DNA of 64,000 nucleotides from Neobacillus piezotolerans (GTDB taxonomy: Bacteria; Bacillota; Bacilli; Bacillales; Cytobacillaceae): NCBI RefSeq assembly GCF_003362805.1, contig NZ_QNQT01000001.1, positions 806,001-870,000 on the forward strand. The letters run 5' to 3'. Positions 54,849-61,918 of the stretch are shown in pieces (position 1 is the first letter of the stretch; the number at the start of each line of letters is the position of its first letter). The notes under the pieces are model-generated. The model did not search any database and was not told where the DNA came from. It saw only the letters and a list, made by a program, of their open reading frames with translations. The position numbers and the translations under genes were made by a program.

Positions 54849-55862
54849 ATGCCTGATATAAAAATTACTGAAGTTGCTTTGAGAGATGGCAGCCATGCAA
54901 TCAATCATCAGTACACGGTGGAACAGGTTACACAGATAGCGAGAGCTTTGAATGAAGCGCGAGTTCCATACATCGAAGTTACTCATGGAGATGGCCTTGG
55001 GGGATCAACCCTGCAATACGGTTTATCAAAAACAGATGAACTGAAATTAATTGAAGCAGCTGTTAACGTTGCAGATTTTTCAAAAATTTCGGTCCTATTA
55101 CTTCCTGGAATCGGAACAATTAAGGACCTGAAAGAAGCACACAAAATCGGAGCGAAAATGGTTCGTATCGCTACACACGTCACTGAGGCAGATGTTTCCA
55201 AACAGCACATTGTGACAGCAAAAGAATTAGGGATGGAAACAGTCGGCTTCCTGATGATGAGCCATATGGCGCCAGTTGAGAAACTGGTGGAACAGGCGAA
55301 ATTGATGGAAAGCTATGGAGCGGATTCTGTTTATGTTGTGGATTCTGCGGGTGCATTGCTTCCGAATCAAGTGAGCGAACGAATCAAAGCGTTGTGTTCT
55401 GAACTTAACGGAAATGTCGGATTCCATGCACATAATAATCTGTCGCTCGCTATGGGAAACACTCTTGCAGCCATTGAGCAGGGCGCGACCAGGATTGATG
55501 GAAGCATCCGCTGCCTTGGAGCAGGCGCGGGTAACACGCAGACAGAGGTGCTTGTGGCGGTGCTTGAAAAAATGGGAATCGACACAGGTATTGATCTTTA
55601 TAAGATGATGGATATCGCGGAATACATCGTTGCCCCCATCTTGCCAAAACCGCAGGAAATAACAAAGGACGGTTTAACATTAGGTTATGCAGGAGTTTAT
55701 TCGAGCTTCTTGTTGCACGCCGAACGTGCGGCGAAGCGGTTCAATGTGGATTCCCGTGATATTTTGATCGAACTCGGCAAACGTGAAATCGTCGGGGGCC
55801 AGGAAGATATGATTATCGATGTCGCTGCCGAGATGGCGAAGAAAAATAAAGCGGTAGTCTAA
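54849..55862 (+). CDS. praF: 4-hydroxy-2-oxovalerate aldolase
   Basis: 337 residues. The catalytic opening VALRDGSHAINHQYT puts Arg12, Asp13 and His16 where DmpG has Arg17, Asp18 and His21; metal ligands His193 and His195 lie in GFHAHNN. A C-terminal communication domain follows. It splits 4-hydroxy-2-oxovalerate to pyruvate and acetaldehyde, passing the latter through a tunnel to PraG. A GGGAGGGAGGAGGAG tract supplies the ribosome site, 21 bases after praG. Confidence 0.93.
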   Translation: MPDIKITEVALRDGSHAINHQYTVEQVTQIARALNEARVPYIEVTHGDGLGGSTLQYGLSKTDELKLIEAAVNVADFSKISVLLLPGIGTIKDLKEAHKIGAKMVRIATHVTEADVSKQHIVTAKELGMETVGFLMMSHMAPVEKLVEQAKLMESYGADSVYVVDSAGALLPNQVSERIKALCSELNGNVGFHAHNNLSLAMGNTLAAIEQGATRIDGSIRCLGAGAGNTQTEVLVAVLEKMGIDTGIDLYKMMDIAEYIVAPILPKPQEITKDGLTLGYAGVYSSFLLHAERAAKRFNVDSRDILIELGKREIVGGQEDMIIDVAAEMAKKNKAVV

Positions 55863-55894
55863 TATAGAATCCAACATGTATCAGGAGGGAGAAA

Positions 55895-56686
55895 ATGGAT
55901 AAGGAAACGGTTAAAGAACTTGCTACTTATTTACATAATGCCGAAAAAGAACATCGTGAAATCATTAAAATCACAGCAGAATTGTACCCGGATCTTTCCA
56001 TCGAAGATGCTTATTTGGTCCAGGAGGAATTAGTTAGGCAAAAGATTGAAGAAGGAAGAAAAGTCATTGGGCCGAAAATGGGAATCACCAGTGAAGCGAA
56101 AATGAAGCAGATGAATGTGAAGGATCCGATTTACGGGTATGTTTTCGACTACATGGTCGTGAATGAAGGGGAATCCATTTCTCTGAATGATTACATCCAT
56201 CCAAAAGTGGAACCAGAAATCGGATTTATTTTATCACAGGATTTGCAAGGACCGGGCGTGACAGCTCTTGATGTTATGCGTGTTACTGAATATGTTTTTC
56301 CGGCGATTGAAATCATAGACAGCCGCTACGAAAACTTCAACTTCACATTGCCTGACGTCATTGCAGATAACACCTCCGCGGCTGGAGCGGTATACGGAAC
56401 AAGTTTAAAGCGCCCGGACGCGCTTGAGCTCGATGTCGTAGGCGTGACGTTGTCCATCAATGGTGAAATCCAGGCACTCGGAGCTGGCGCAGCAGTGCTG
56501 GGACATCCAGCAAATTCAGTTGCAAGACTGGCAAACATGCTGAGCAAAAAAGGGGAAAAAGTCAAGGCTGGCCAGCCAATCTTGACTGGCGGCCTCACAG
56601 AAGCGGTACGTTTAACACCTGGAGACTATGTAAGTGCCAAATTTGGAGGCCTTGGGGATATATCGTTCTTTGTAAAAAAAAGCTAG
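55895..56686 (+). CDS. praD: 2-oxo-3-hexenedioate (4-oxalocrotonate) decarboxylase
   Basis: 263 residues, a paralogue of the hydratase at 53130 but with decarboxylase-type blocks: GPKMGITSEAKMKQMNVKDP then IYGYVFDY, the segment IIDSRYENFNFTLPDVIADN and GAGAAVLGHPANSVARLANM. These match XylI/DmpH rather than XylJ. It removes carbon dioxide from 2-oxo-3-hexenedioate to give the dienoate for PraE; the two usually form a complex. AGGAGGGAG precedes the ATG. Confidence 0.9.
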   Translation: MDKETVKELATYLHNAEKEHREIIKITAELYPDLSIEDAYLVQEELVRQKIEEGRKVIGPKMGITSEAKMKQMNVKDPIYGYVFDYMVVNEGESISLNDYIHPKVEPEIGFILSQDLQGPGVTALDVMRVTEYVFPAIEIIDSRYENFNFTLPDVIADNTSAAGAVYGTSLKRPDALELDVVGVTLSINGEIQALGAGAAVLGHPANSVARLANMLSKKGEKVKAGQPILTGGLTEAVRLTPGDYVSAKFGGLGDISFFVKKS

Positions 56687-56716
56687 CATGAGCCTTTAAA
56701 AAGAGGAGTGATTCAA

Positions 56717-56908
56717 TTGCCACTGGTCAATATTCAAATCATGGAAGGCAGATCCCGGGAAACGATCAATGACTTGATGAAAAATGTGACAAACATTATC
56801 AGCGAGACGTTGAATGCCCCCAAGGAAAATATCCGGGTTATTGTCACAGAAGTACCAAAAACCCATTGGGCGATTGGCGGTACAAGTGCGAAGGATTTGG
56901 GAAGATAA
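56717..56908 (+). CDS. praC: 4-oxalocrotonate tautomerase
   Basis: 63 residues including Met. The start must be TTG 56717: the next codon encodes Pro, the catalytic N-terminal residue exposed after Met removal, and AGGAG lies eight bases upstream; the GTG at 56708 would bury it. Counting from Pro1, Arg11 (MEGRS) and Arg39 (ENIRV) sit exactly as in the classic enzyme; the usual Phe50 is Trp. It ketonises 2-hydroxymuconate to 2-oxo-3-hexenedioate for PraD. Last gene of the lower unit. Confidence 0.92.
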   Translation: MPLVNIQIMEGRSRETINDLMKNVTNIISETLNAPKENIRVIVTEVPKTHWAIGGTSAKDLGR

Positions 56909-57021
56909 AGTGATGAAGGTCTAACTCTCATGCAGCAGAATAGATCAAAAAGTACATCAAAAGGTGAGCTTGACCCTTCTCTTGCAGTAAAGCGACCTTA
57001 AAATAAACCGCCCAAACCATC

Positions 57022-57052
57022 TTGACCTGTGAAATGACAATGCTAGTATAAT
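57022..57052 (+). promoter_or_regulatory. Promoter-like pair after the tautomerase gene
   Basis: TTGACC (57022-57027) and TATAAT (57047-57052), spacing 19. No gene with a start follows before the terminator at 57102, so it would yield only a short RNA of roughly 85 bases. Confidence 0.4.
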
Positions 57053-57101
57053 CAACACTTATAAATTAGGTGAGGTACTGAAAGAAAAAGTGAAAAATAA
57101 A

Positions 57102-57142
57102 AAGGCATTTGGGAATAGAAGCATTCCAAATGCCTTTTGTCG
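57102..57142 (+). terminator. Terminator of the lower aromatic unit
   Basis: AAGGCATTTGGGAAT pairs with ATTCCAAATGCCTT (one bulged G) over loop AGAAGC, then TTTTG. The likely end of the pra genes and of any short RNA from 57060. Confidence 0.88.
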
Positions 57143-57151
57143 ACAATCTGA

Positions 57152-57174
57152 AGGAACGGCTATGTGCCGTTCCT
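57152..57174. terminator. Hairpin after the secreted-protein gene
   Basis: AGGAACGGC pairs perfectly with GCCGTTCCT over TATGT. No U-run on the minus strand, so its strength as a terminator is doubtful. Confidence 0.5.
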
Positions 57175-57195
57175 GGAATTTTAATTCTTTTAAAA

Positions 57196-57558
57196 TTATT
57201 GTGGTGTAGCTCCTTTATATACGCCATTAATAAAGACATGGTATTCAATTGTTCCGTCCGCTTTTACAAACGGAATCCCAATCATCACTAATCCATCGAA
57301 AGGATTTATTACCTCAATTGAATGGGCTCCGTTCCAGCTGTAACCTTTTTTCCACAGGTCGGCTTTAACATCCTTGAAAACCTGGCTGCTCAGCAGGCCC
57401 GCTACATTAACATTTCTCTCCGCTCCAGAAATAGGTACCCAGGAGTGGCAATCACATGGTTCTTCCTCAGCCTTAGCCGCATTCCCTGGTAAAGCAAACA
57501 CTCCAAATGCGAGAGCCCCGCTAAATAAAACAGACAGCAACTTTTTCTTCAAGTTCAT
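57196..57558 (-). CDS. Small secreted protein of unknown function
   Basis: 120 residues: a signal peptide MNLKKKLLSVLFSGALAFGV continuing to about residue 30 (AKA), then a mature part with a CDCHSW motif, a helix region GLLSSQVFKDVKADLWKKGY and a beta region ending FVKADGTIEYHVFINGVYKG. It reminds me of the N-terminal pro-region of halocin-C8-like bacteriocin precursors in Firmicutes, which carry an N-K-I-V-type helix and a VFING end, but no bacteriocin tail follows here. That resemblance is recalled, not tested. GGGAGG precedes the ATG. Confidence 0.6.
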   Translation of the reverse strand: MNLKKKLLSVLFSGALAFGVFALPGNAAKAEEEPCDCHSWVPISGAERNVNVAGLLSSQVFKDVKADLWKKGYSWNGAHSIEVINPFDGLVMIGIPFVKADGTIEYHVFINGVYKGATPQ

Positions 57559-57775
57559 TCCTCCCTTTTTAAAAATCTATACTCTATTTCTAGGTATTTT
57601 GCTAAAACCCTTCTTTTTTCGAGGAAAAAATTGATAAAACAAACAGATTATGTCAGATTGGTGAATTATTTGTAAGAAAATTTCCCAATAAAATTTTCGA
57701 AAAGTGTGAACATTTTGTGACAAATAACTATTAATTCTGTTAATATAGTAAAAAAGGAAAAAAGAGGGTGGGGGA

Positions 57776-57976
57776 ATGGGCCGGATTTTAAAGTTCTTTT
57801 ATCTGGCGCTTGGAGTTTATTGTTTGTTGAGTGTCTTTGTACTAATGTTCAAGCATGAATATCAGCAAATGGTTTTGTCTTTTTTCCTGGCTTTATTTAA
57901 TTTGGGGCTCTTTTCTCTATTTAAGAAGGAAGGCAGCGTTCCGCAGCTGCGGCTGATTCGTGGCGGGCGGAGATAA
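57776..57976 (+). CDS. Small membrane protein
   Basis: 66 residues from ATG 57776 after AGAGGGTGGGGG. Two hydrophobic helices (about 4-23 and 31-48) and a basic C-terminal tail LRLIRGGRR. No recognised family. Short double-helix proteins of this kind are common in Bacillus. Confidence 0.55.
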   Translation: MGRILKFFYLALGVYCLLSVFVLMFKHEYQQMVLSFFLALFNLGLFSLFKKEGSVPQLRLIRGGRR

Positions 57977-58412
57977 AAGCTTTATAGATGAACAAAGGAT
58001 TTTCCCAATAACAGTTGTTCCAGCCTTCATCCAGGACAGACATCGATTCAATTAAAAACAGTTACATAACAAAAAGCAGGCGCCCTAGCGGGTAACGGGT
58101 TCGGTTTTCGAGTACAAAAACTTAATTCGCACACTAATTAGCAGTCCAATTCGCAACTGAATTGGACTGCATCTTTTTATTGATATATAAGGGATTTGTG
58201 TACGTTTTATGGCTTTTTAGCACTCGAATTCGCACCCCTTTTAGCAGAGTGACCGAAGTTATTGTCAGCGTGCGAATTCGTATGCTATTTACTATGTGGA
58301 TTCATTTGTTAAAAATTGCAAGCGGGGTTTTTGGATATTTAAGTTAAAATGAAAGAAGAGCTTATTCAACATAAGGGGCAGAAGAGTTTAAGAAGAGTAA
58401 AGGGGGATATTA
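57977..58412. other. Intergenic region with short repeats
   Basis: 435 bases. Contains a GGTAACGGGTTCGGTTTTCG block near 58091-58110, several AATTCGCAC words, the hairpin at 58141 and a degenerate member of the GGGGCAG repeat family at 58361-58392. A 61-residue frame from 58162 lacks a site and is probably chance. Confidence 0.5.
58141..58180 (+). terminator. Terminator-like perfect hairpin
   Basis: GCAGTCCAATTC (58141-58152) pairs with GAATTGGACTGC (58159-58170), then ATCTTTTTATT. Confidence 0.8.
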
Positions 58413-58871
58413 TTGAGTTCAAACACGAAATTACCTTTAACTGGTGATGAAAAATTAAAACTTAGAAGAGCAAAAATAAAAATGAGTGAAATTCATCACT
58501 TTGAAGTAGAAAAAATAGCCCATTTTCTTAATGTTACCGTAGAAAAGGCTAGAATATTAAAGGGATTAGCTGAATTTCAATCTATACCTTCAATTGGTTT
58601 TAAATTAGCTGAGAATCTGGTTTTTGATTTGAATATTTTCTCATTATCTGAAATCAAAGATAAAAATGGTGCTGAACTTTTTAATCAATTAGAAAAAAAG
58701 TTAGGTGTGTTGACAGATAGTTGTGTTGAAGACCAATTTCGTTGCGTTGTTTACTATGCGAACAATCCCAAGAGTATTAAACAATGGTTTGATTTCACTG
58801 AAGAAAGAAAAGCATATCGAGAAAAAGTAGGCTTTCCAAAAGATAGACCTATAAAGGCTGGGTATGAATAA
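58413..58871 (+). CDS. Helix-hairpin-helix protein, pathogenicity-locus (Cdd1) family
   Basis: 152 residues from TTG 58413 with AAAGGGGG upstream. A helix-hairpin-helix (about 46-70, FQSIPSIGFKLAENLVFDL) is followed by the Cdd1-type end VEDQFRCVVYYANNPKSIKQ then WFDFTEERKAYREKVGFPKD. Cdd1 was named from the Clostridioides difficile toxin locus; its function is not known. DNA binding through the hairpin is likely. The small frame at 58864 overlaps its stop. Confidence 0.75.
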   Translation: MSSNTKLPLTGDEKLKLRRAKIKMSEIHHFEVEKIAHFLNVTVEKARILKGLAEFQSIPSIGFKLAENLVFDLNIFSLSEIKDKNGAELFNQLEKKLGVLTDSCVEDQFRCVVYYANNPKSIKQWFDFTEERKAYREKVGFPKDRPIKAGYE

Positions 58872-59010
58872 AAAAATTAATATAACAGGATTACTTCTTA
58901 TATCATTAACAGGTGTGCTGATCCAGGGAGGATTTGCAGCCTTTTTTGTTGAATTCCTTTTTGAACAAACGGGGCAGGTTAGTGAGACAAGTAATACAGG
59001 ATTAATATGA
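58864..59010 (+). CDS. Small single-helix membrane protein, carrying a repeat inside
   Basis: A 48-residue frame beginning eight bases before the end of the Cdd1-type gene: MNKKINITGLLLISLTGVLI then a hydrophobic stretch to FVEFLFEQTGQVSETS. The last third is encoded by the GAACAAACGGGGCAGGTTAGT repeat (58961-58987), so the C-terminus is repeat-derived. No strong ribosome site; translational coupling could serve. It may be a repeat-truncated gene. Confidence 0.4.
   Translation: MNKKINITGLLLISLTGVLIQGGFAAFFVEFLFEQTGQVSETSNTGLI
58961..58987. repeat. Palindromic GGGGCAG repeat, copy A
   Basis: TTGAACAAACGGGGCAGGTT then AGTGAGA; left arm TTGAACAAAC and right arm GTTAGT around loop GGGGCAG. The right arm is less complete than in copies B and C. 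Confidence 0.7.
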
Positions 59011-59035
59011 GAAAAATTAGTGGGAGGTTACTTTT

Positions 59036-59491
59036 GTGCAAAATAATTTAGCTTTTAACATACCGACTTATACACAAGATAATTCAACCTTTCCAAACCC
59101 TGTGAACGAAAATTACGATTATTGGGGTCCGATAATAAACTGTTTTTTAGAAAAATCGGATACAATAGAAATCCATTGTTGGAATGATGAAATTGACACT
59201 ATTGAAGAAATTGGAACTCTCACTTTAAATACATTTGAAATGGTTAAAGAAGATAATATCACAATATTTAAGGGGAAGAAGACCTCTGTTCTTTCGGATT
59301 ATTTATTAAATAACAATACAAATAATGCGGGAGAGTTCAAGTGGTTCACAGTTAATTTGCATATAGGTACGGTGTCTGTGTTTCATTCTGGTCACTGGGG
59401 AACGGAATTTTTTGTACCTAATGCTACGGAAAAAGATATTGCTTTTATCAAAAGTGTAGTCCCCATTGAAACAAGTTTTCATCAATTTTAA
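59036..59491 (+). CDS. Uncharacterised protein
   Basis: 151 residues, soluble, acidic and beta-rich. GTG 59036 has GTGGGAGG upstream. Segments include NENYDYWGPIINCFLEKSD, EIHCWNDEID and the end WGTEFFVPNATEKDIAFIKS. I do not recognise the family. Singletons of this type often act as immunity or antitoxin partners, but no toxin is visible nearby. Confidence 0.55.
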   Translation: MQNNLAFNIPTYTQDNSTFPNPVNENYDYWGPIINCFLEKSDTIEIHCWNDEIDTIEEIGTLTLNTFEMVKEDNITIFKGKKTSVLSDYLLNNNTNNAGEFKWFTVNLHIGTVSVFHSGHWGTEFFVPNATEKDIAFIKSVVPIETSFHQF

Positions 59492-59616
59492 TACGTTGCT
59501 TATTCAACAAAGGGTGCAGTTTAGCACAACAAGGATGGTTAATTCGTGCCGCCGAATTTTACATCAATTTAATGAAGAAGCATATTAAAGGTTTATGACA
59601 GGAAGAAGGTAGGATA

Positions 59617-60063
59617 ATGCTCCAAAAGATTAAAATAGGAAACTGGTTATTAGAAGTTGATATTCATAAAACACGAGAATTTTACAACAAAGACATAACG
59701 GTCTGTAACTGTTTGTACTGTAAAAATTATGTTGAAGCCTGTAAGCATTTAAATACTTCTGTATCCGATATATTCAACAAACTAGAAATTAATTCAGCAA
59801 TACCCGCACATCTTTCAGAATTCCCTTCAGAGGAAGATAACACACGATTATATTTAGGGGAGTATTATTTTGTTGGAAGAGTGTTAGAAGGAGAATTATG
59901 TACATTCAATAACTTTAATGACAACAATATTGAGATAGTGAATTTCAAAGTTGGATTTTCAAAGGATTTAGATTTTGTACCACAAGGCTTCCCAACCCCA
60001 GCCCTAAAGTTAAGCTTTGAGGCTGATATTCCTTGGGTTCTTAATGAAAACCCCGAAGATTGA
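59617..60063 (+). CDS. Uncharacterised protein with CxxC motif
   Basis: 148 residues, soluble. Contains CNCLYCKNYVEAC near 31-43, with four cysteines in a tight cluster that could bind a metal, and an acidic middle. The C-terminal end WVLNENPED is hydrophilic. No family recognised. AAGAAGGTAGG precedes the ATG. A copy of the palindromic repeat follows the stop. Confidence 0.55.
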   Translation: MLQKIKIGNWLLEVDIHKTREFYNKDITVCNCLYCKNYVEACKHLNTSVSDIFNKLEINSAIPAHLSEFPSEEDNTRLYLGEYYFVGRVLEGELCTFNNFNDNNIEIVNFKVGFSKDLDFVPQGFPTPALKLSFEADIPWVLNENPED

Positions 60064-60075
60064 GTAATAGTCTTG

Positions 60076-60102
60076 TTGAACAAACGGGGCAGGTTAGTTT
60101 AA
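60076..60102. repeat. Palindromic GGGGCAG repeat, copy B
   Basis: TTGAACAAACGGGGCAGGTT then AGTTTAA; arms TTGAACAAAC and GTTAGTTTAA. Lies 13 bases after the stop of the preceding gene. Confidence 0.75.
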
Positions 60103-60193
60103 GTAAAATACACCATTAATGCTTGATGTATCTAGAGAAGTAATAAATTTATTCACTCCTTTTGGGAATTTTAAATAAGAGGGAGTGAATATA

Positions 60194-60889
60194 TTGAATA
60201 GACTTTTTTTCAGTTTATTAATTGTTCTTTTGTTCTGTGGTACGGGAAAAACATATGCAGTAGACAGAGTTGTGATTAGAAGCATTACAGTCGATAATCC
60301 TGATAAGTGGAATGAAAATATATATTTAATTGCAGATAAGGATGGTATTGACTATAAGAATTTTACTGTTCAGGTCGGTGACATTGGTCGCAATCTTTAT
60401 GACTTTCCAAACTGGTACAATTACAGTTATGAACCAAAATTATATAAAGAAGATTTAAATGGTGATAAGCTAGAGGACATTATAGTTGTACTAGTAAGGG
60501 GTGCTGGTACTTCAGTATCTGAAAAAGAAATTCACATTTTACATCAAGGTTATGCTGAATTTAATGACTTTCAAGAGGTACCAGTTGAGCCAATAGATGA
60601 TGCCGTCAAGCGGCTTGTGAAAATGGAGCAAAAAGGAAACGTAATCACTGTTTTAATTGGTAAAAAGAAATATGAAGTGGATTATTCAAAATTTGGTTAT
60701 TCCACCCCTGTTTGCCCTCCTGGATTTGGATCAATTGAGGAGTATGAACCAAAAAGCGGTATACTTTATGGCACAACAAATGTTTTTGTAACTATCCCAG
60801 AAGCATATATAGGCAGCTTAAACGTTACATATGCTTGGGATGGGAAGATGTATAAAGCGGTTTCTGTTATTTTTGAGGCAAAGTCATAG
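60194..60889 (+). CDS. Secreted protein with FG-GAP-like calcium turn
   Basis: 231 residues from TTG 60194, chosen because GAGGGAG lies eight bases upstream; the GTG nine bases earlier abuts that site. A signal peptide (about 1-22, ends KTYA) leads to a beta-rich mature part. KEDLNGDKLEDIIVVLVRGA near 90-109 is a DxNxDxxxD calcium-binding turn of the FG-GAP/VCBS kind. The end contains YIGSLNVTYAWDGKMYKAV. Family otherwise unknown. A repeat copy flanks each side. Confidence 0.65.
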   Translation: MNRLFFSLLIVLLFCGTGKTYAVDRVVIRSITVDNPDKWNENIYLIADKDGIDYKNFTVQVGDIGRNLYDFPNWYNYSYEPKLYKEDLNGDKLEDIIVVLVRGAGTSVSEKEIHILHQGYAEFNDFQEVPVEPIDDAVKRLVKMEQKGNVITVLIGKKKYEVDYSKFGYSTPVCPPGFGSIEEYEPKSGILYGTTNVFVTIPEAYIGSLNVTYAWDGKMYKAVSVIFEAKS

Positions 60890-60910
60890 AGCACCTAGCT
60901 GAATTCCCTA

Positions 60911-60937
60911 TTGAACAAACTGGGCAGGTTAGTTCAA
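60911..60937. repeat. Palindromic GGGGCAG repeat, copy C
   Basis: TTGAACAAACTGGGCAGGTT then AGTTCAA; arms TTGAACAAAC and GTTAGTTCAA pair at 9 of 10 positions over a 7-base loop, the most symmetrical copy here. An AACGGGTTCCGTTTTGGGAG block about 40 bases on resembles one near 58091 and may be a second part of the element. Confidence 0.8.
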
Positions 60938-61080
60938 GAAAAAAATATAAGAAAAACCAGCATCGTGGATCAACGGGTTCCGTTTTGGGAGAGAAAATCG
61001 TTAAATCAAGCCAAATAACAAGTTAAATAACAAATGAATTAGCATTTAATTTATAGTAAATTATCGTACCATTCCATCAA

Positions 61081-61115
61081 CAACAGCATCAGAATTATCC
61101 GATGCTGTTTTAATA
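61081..61115. terminator. Terminator between convergent genes
   Basis: AACAGCATC (61081-61089) pairs with GATGCTGTT (61100-61108), followed by TTAATACTT. Confidence 0.75.
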
Positions 61116-61132
61116 CTTACTTTAATCACCTT

Positions 61133-61513
61133 TCACCCTTCACTACCAGCCAAATAATACTTTTCTTCACCGTTGTATTCAACAATTAAAATGCCATTTT
61201 CGTTTGTTGAATAAATTTTTGCTCCTATTGGTAATTCGTTCGTCATACCGTCTTTAAATAATTTAGGATCCTCGTTTGTGTATAGTTCAGTAATCTCACC
61301 AATTGATTCATTCTTAGTAAGTTCTAATTCATTTACCCAATCAATATCTGTTTTGTAAACTACCCCCTCCCATTGAAAAATGTCTGCATTTTCATCAAGA
61401 CGTAATACTTCTTCGGCATCAGGTGGTTTAGAAACCCAGATTTCGGTTTCTCTTTCAAAACAACCCGCTAAAAAGAACAAAAATACCATTAGCATTAGGC
61501 TTAATATTTTCAT
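61133..61513 (-). CDS. Small lipoprotein of unknown function
   Basis: 126 residues: signal peptide ending LFFLAGC with Cys18, then an acidic beta-rich domain with SKPPDAEEVLRLDENADIF and the end NGILIVEYNGEEKYYLAGSE. No family recognised. The ATG is preceded by AAGTGGGGG. It ends at the hairpin shared with the secreted-protein gene on the other strand. Confidence 0.65.
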   Translation of the reverse strand: MKILSLMLMVFLFFLAGCFERETEIWVSKPPDAEEVLRLDENADIFQWEGVVYKTDIDWVNELELTKNESIGEITELYTNEDPKLFKDGMTNELPIGAKIYSTNENGILIVEYNGEEKYYLAGSEG

Positions 61514-61918
61514 TTCGGCACCCCCACTTAATTAGACGTTTATGTTTAATTACTTGTAACATAATTTACCTTAAATACAAGATATCCTTTAGTTTAAACT
61601 TCTTCTCAGAAATGCCCAGCCGTTTGCAGGGGTATGTAAATTTAATGCAACTAAAAATACTGAGACAGTGATTCTTATTAAGCTAACAGGGCTTATGTTC
61701 AACAATGCACTACTATAAAAAAGCTCAGATTATGGCTCCTGAGCTTTTTTACGTGCTAATTTTACTGCTAATGTGTCTGCTAATGCAATTGCGAATTTCT
61801 GTGCAATAAGCACTGCTAATTTACAATTTTTTATTCGAAAATCGAACCAGTTAGGAAGTTCCCTTAGCTTTTTTTGCTGACGGGGATTTAAGTTGTTTGG
61901 AAGAGACCCTCAAGTTAC
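61514..61918. other. Intergenic region with terminator and TGCTAAT words
   Basis: 405 bases. Contains a hairpin at 61721-61746 and, at 61753-61826, five spaced occurrences of (T/A)GCTAAT (GTGCTAAT, CTGCTAAT, CTGCTAAT, and CTGCTAAT again). No gene seen. Confidence 0.45.
61721..61746. terminator. Terminator after the anti-sigma gene
   Basis: AAGCTCAG pairs with CTGAGCTT over ATTATGGCTC, with T-runs on both sides. Confidence 0.85.

Noticed and set aside
58162-58347. 61-residue frame before the Cdd1-type gene
   Set aside because: No ribosome site and it runs through short repeats (AATTCGCAC words); likely chance.
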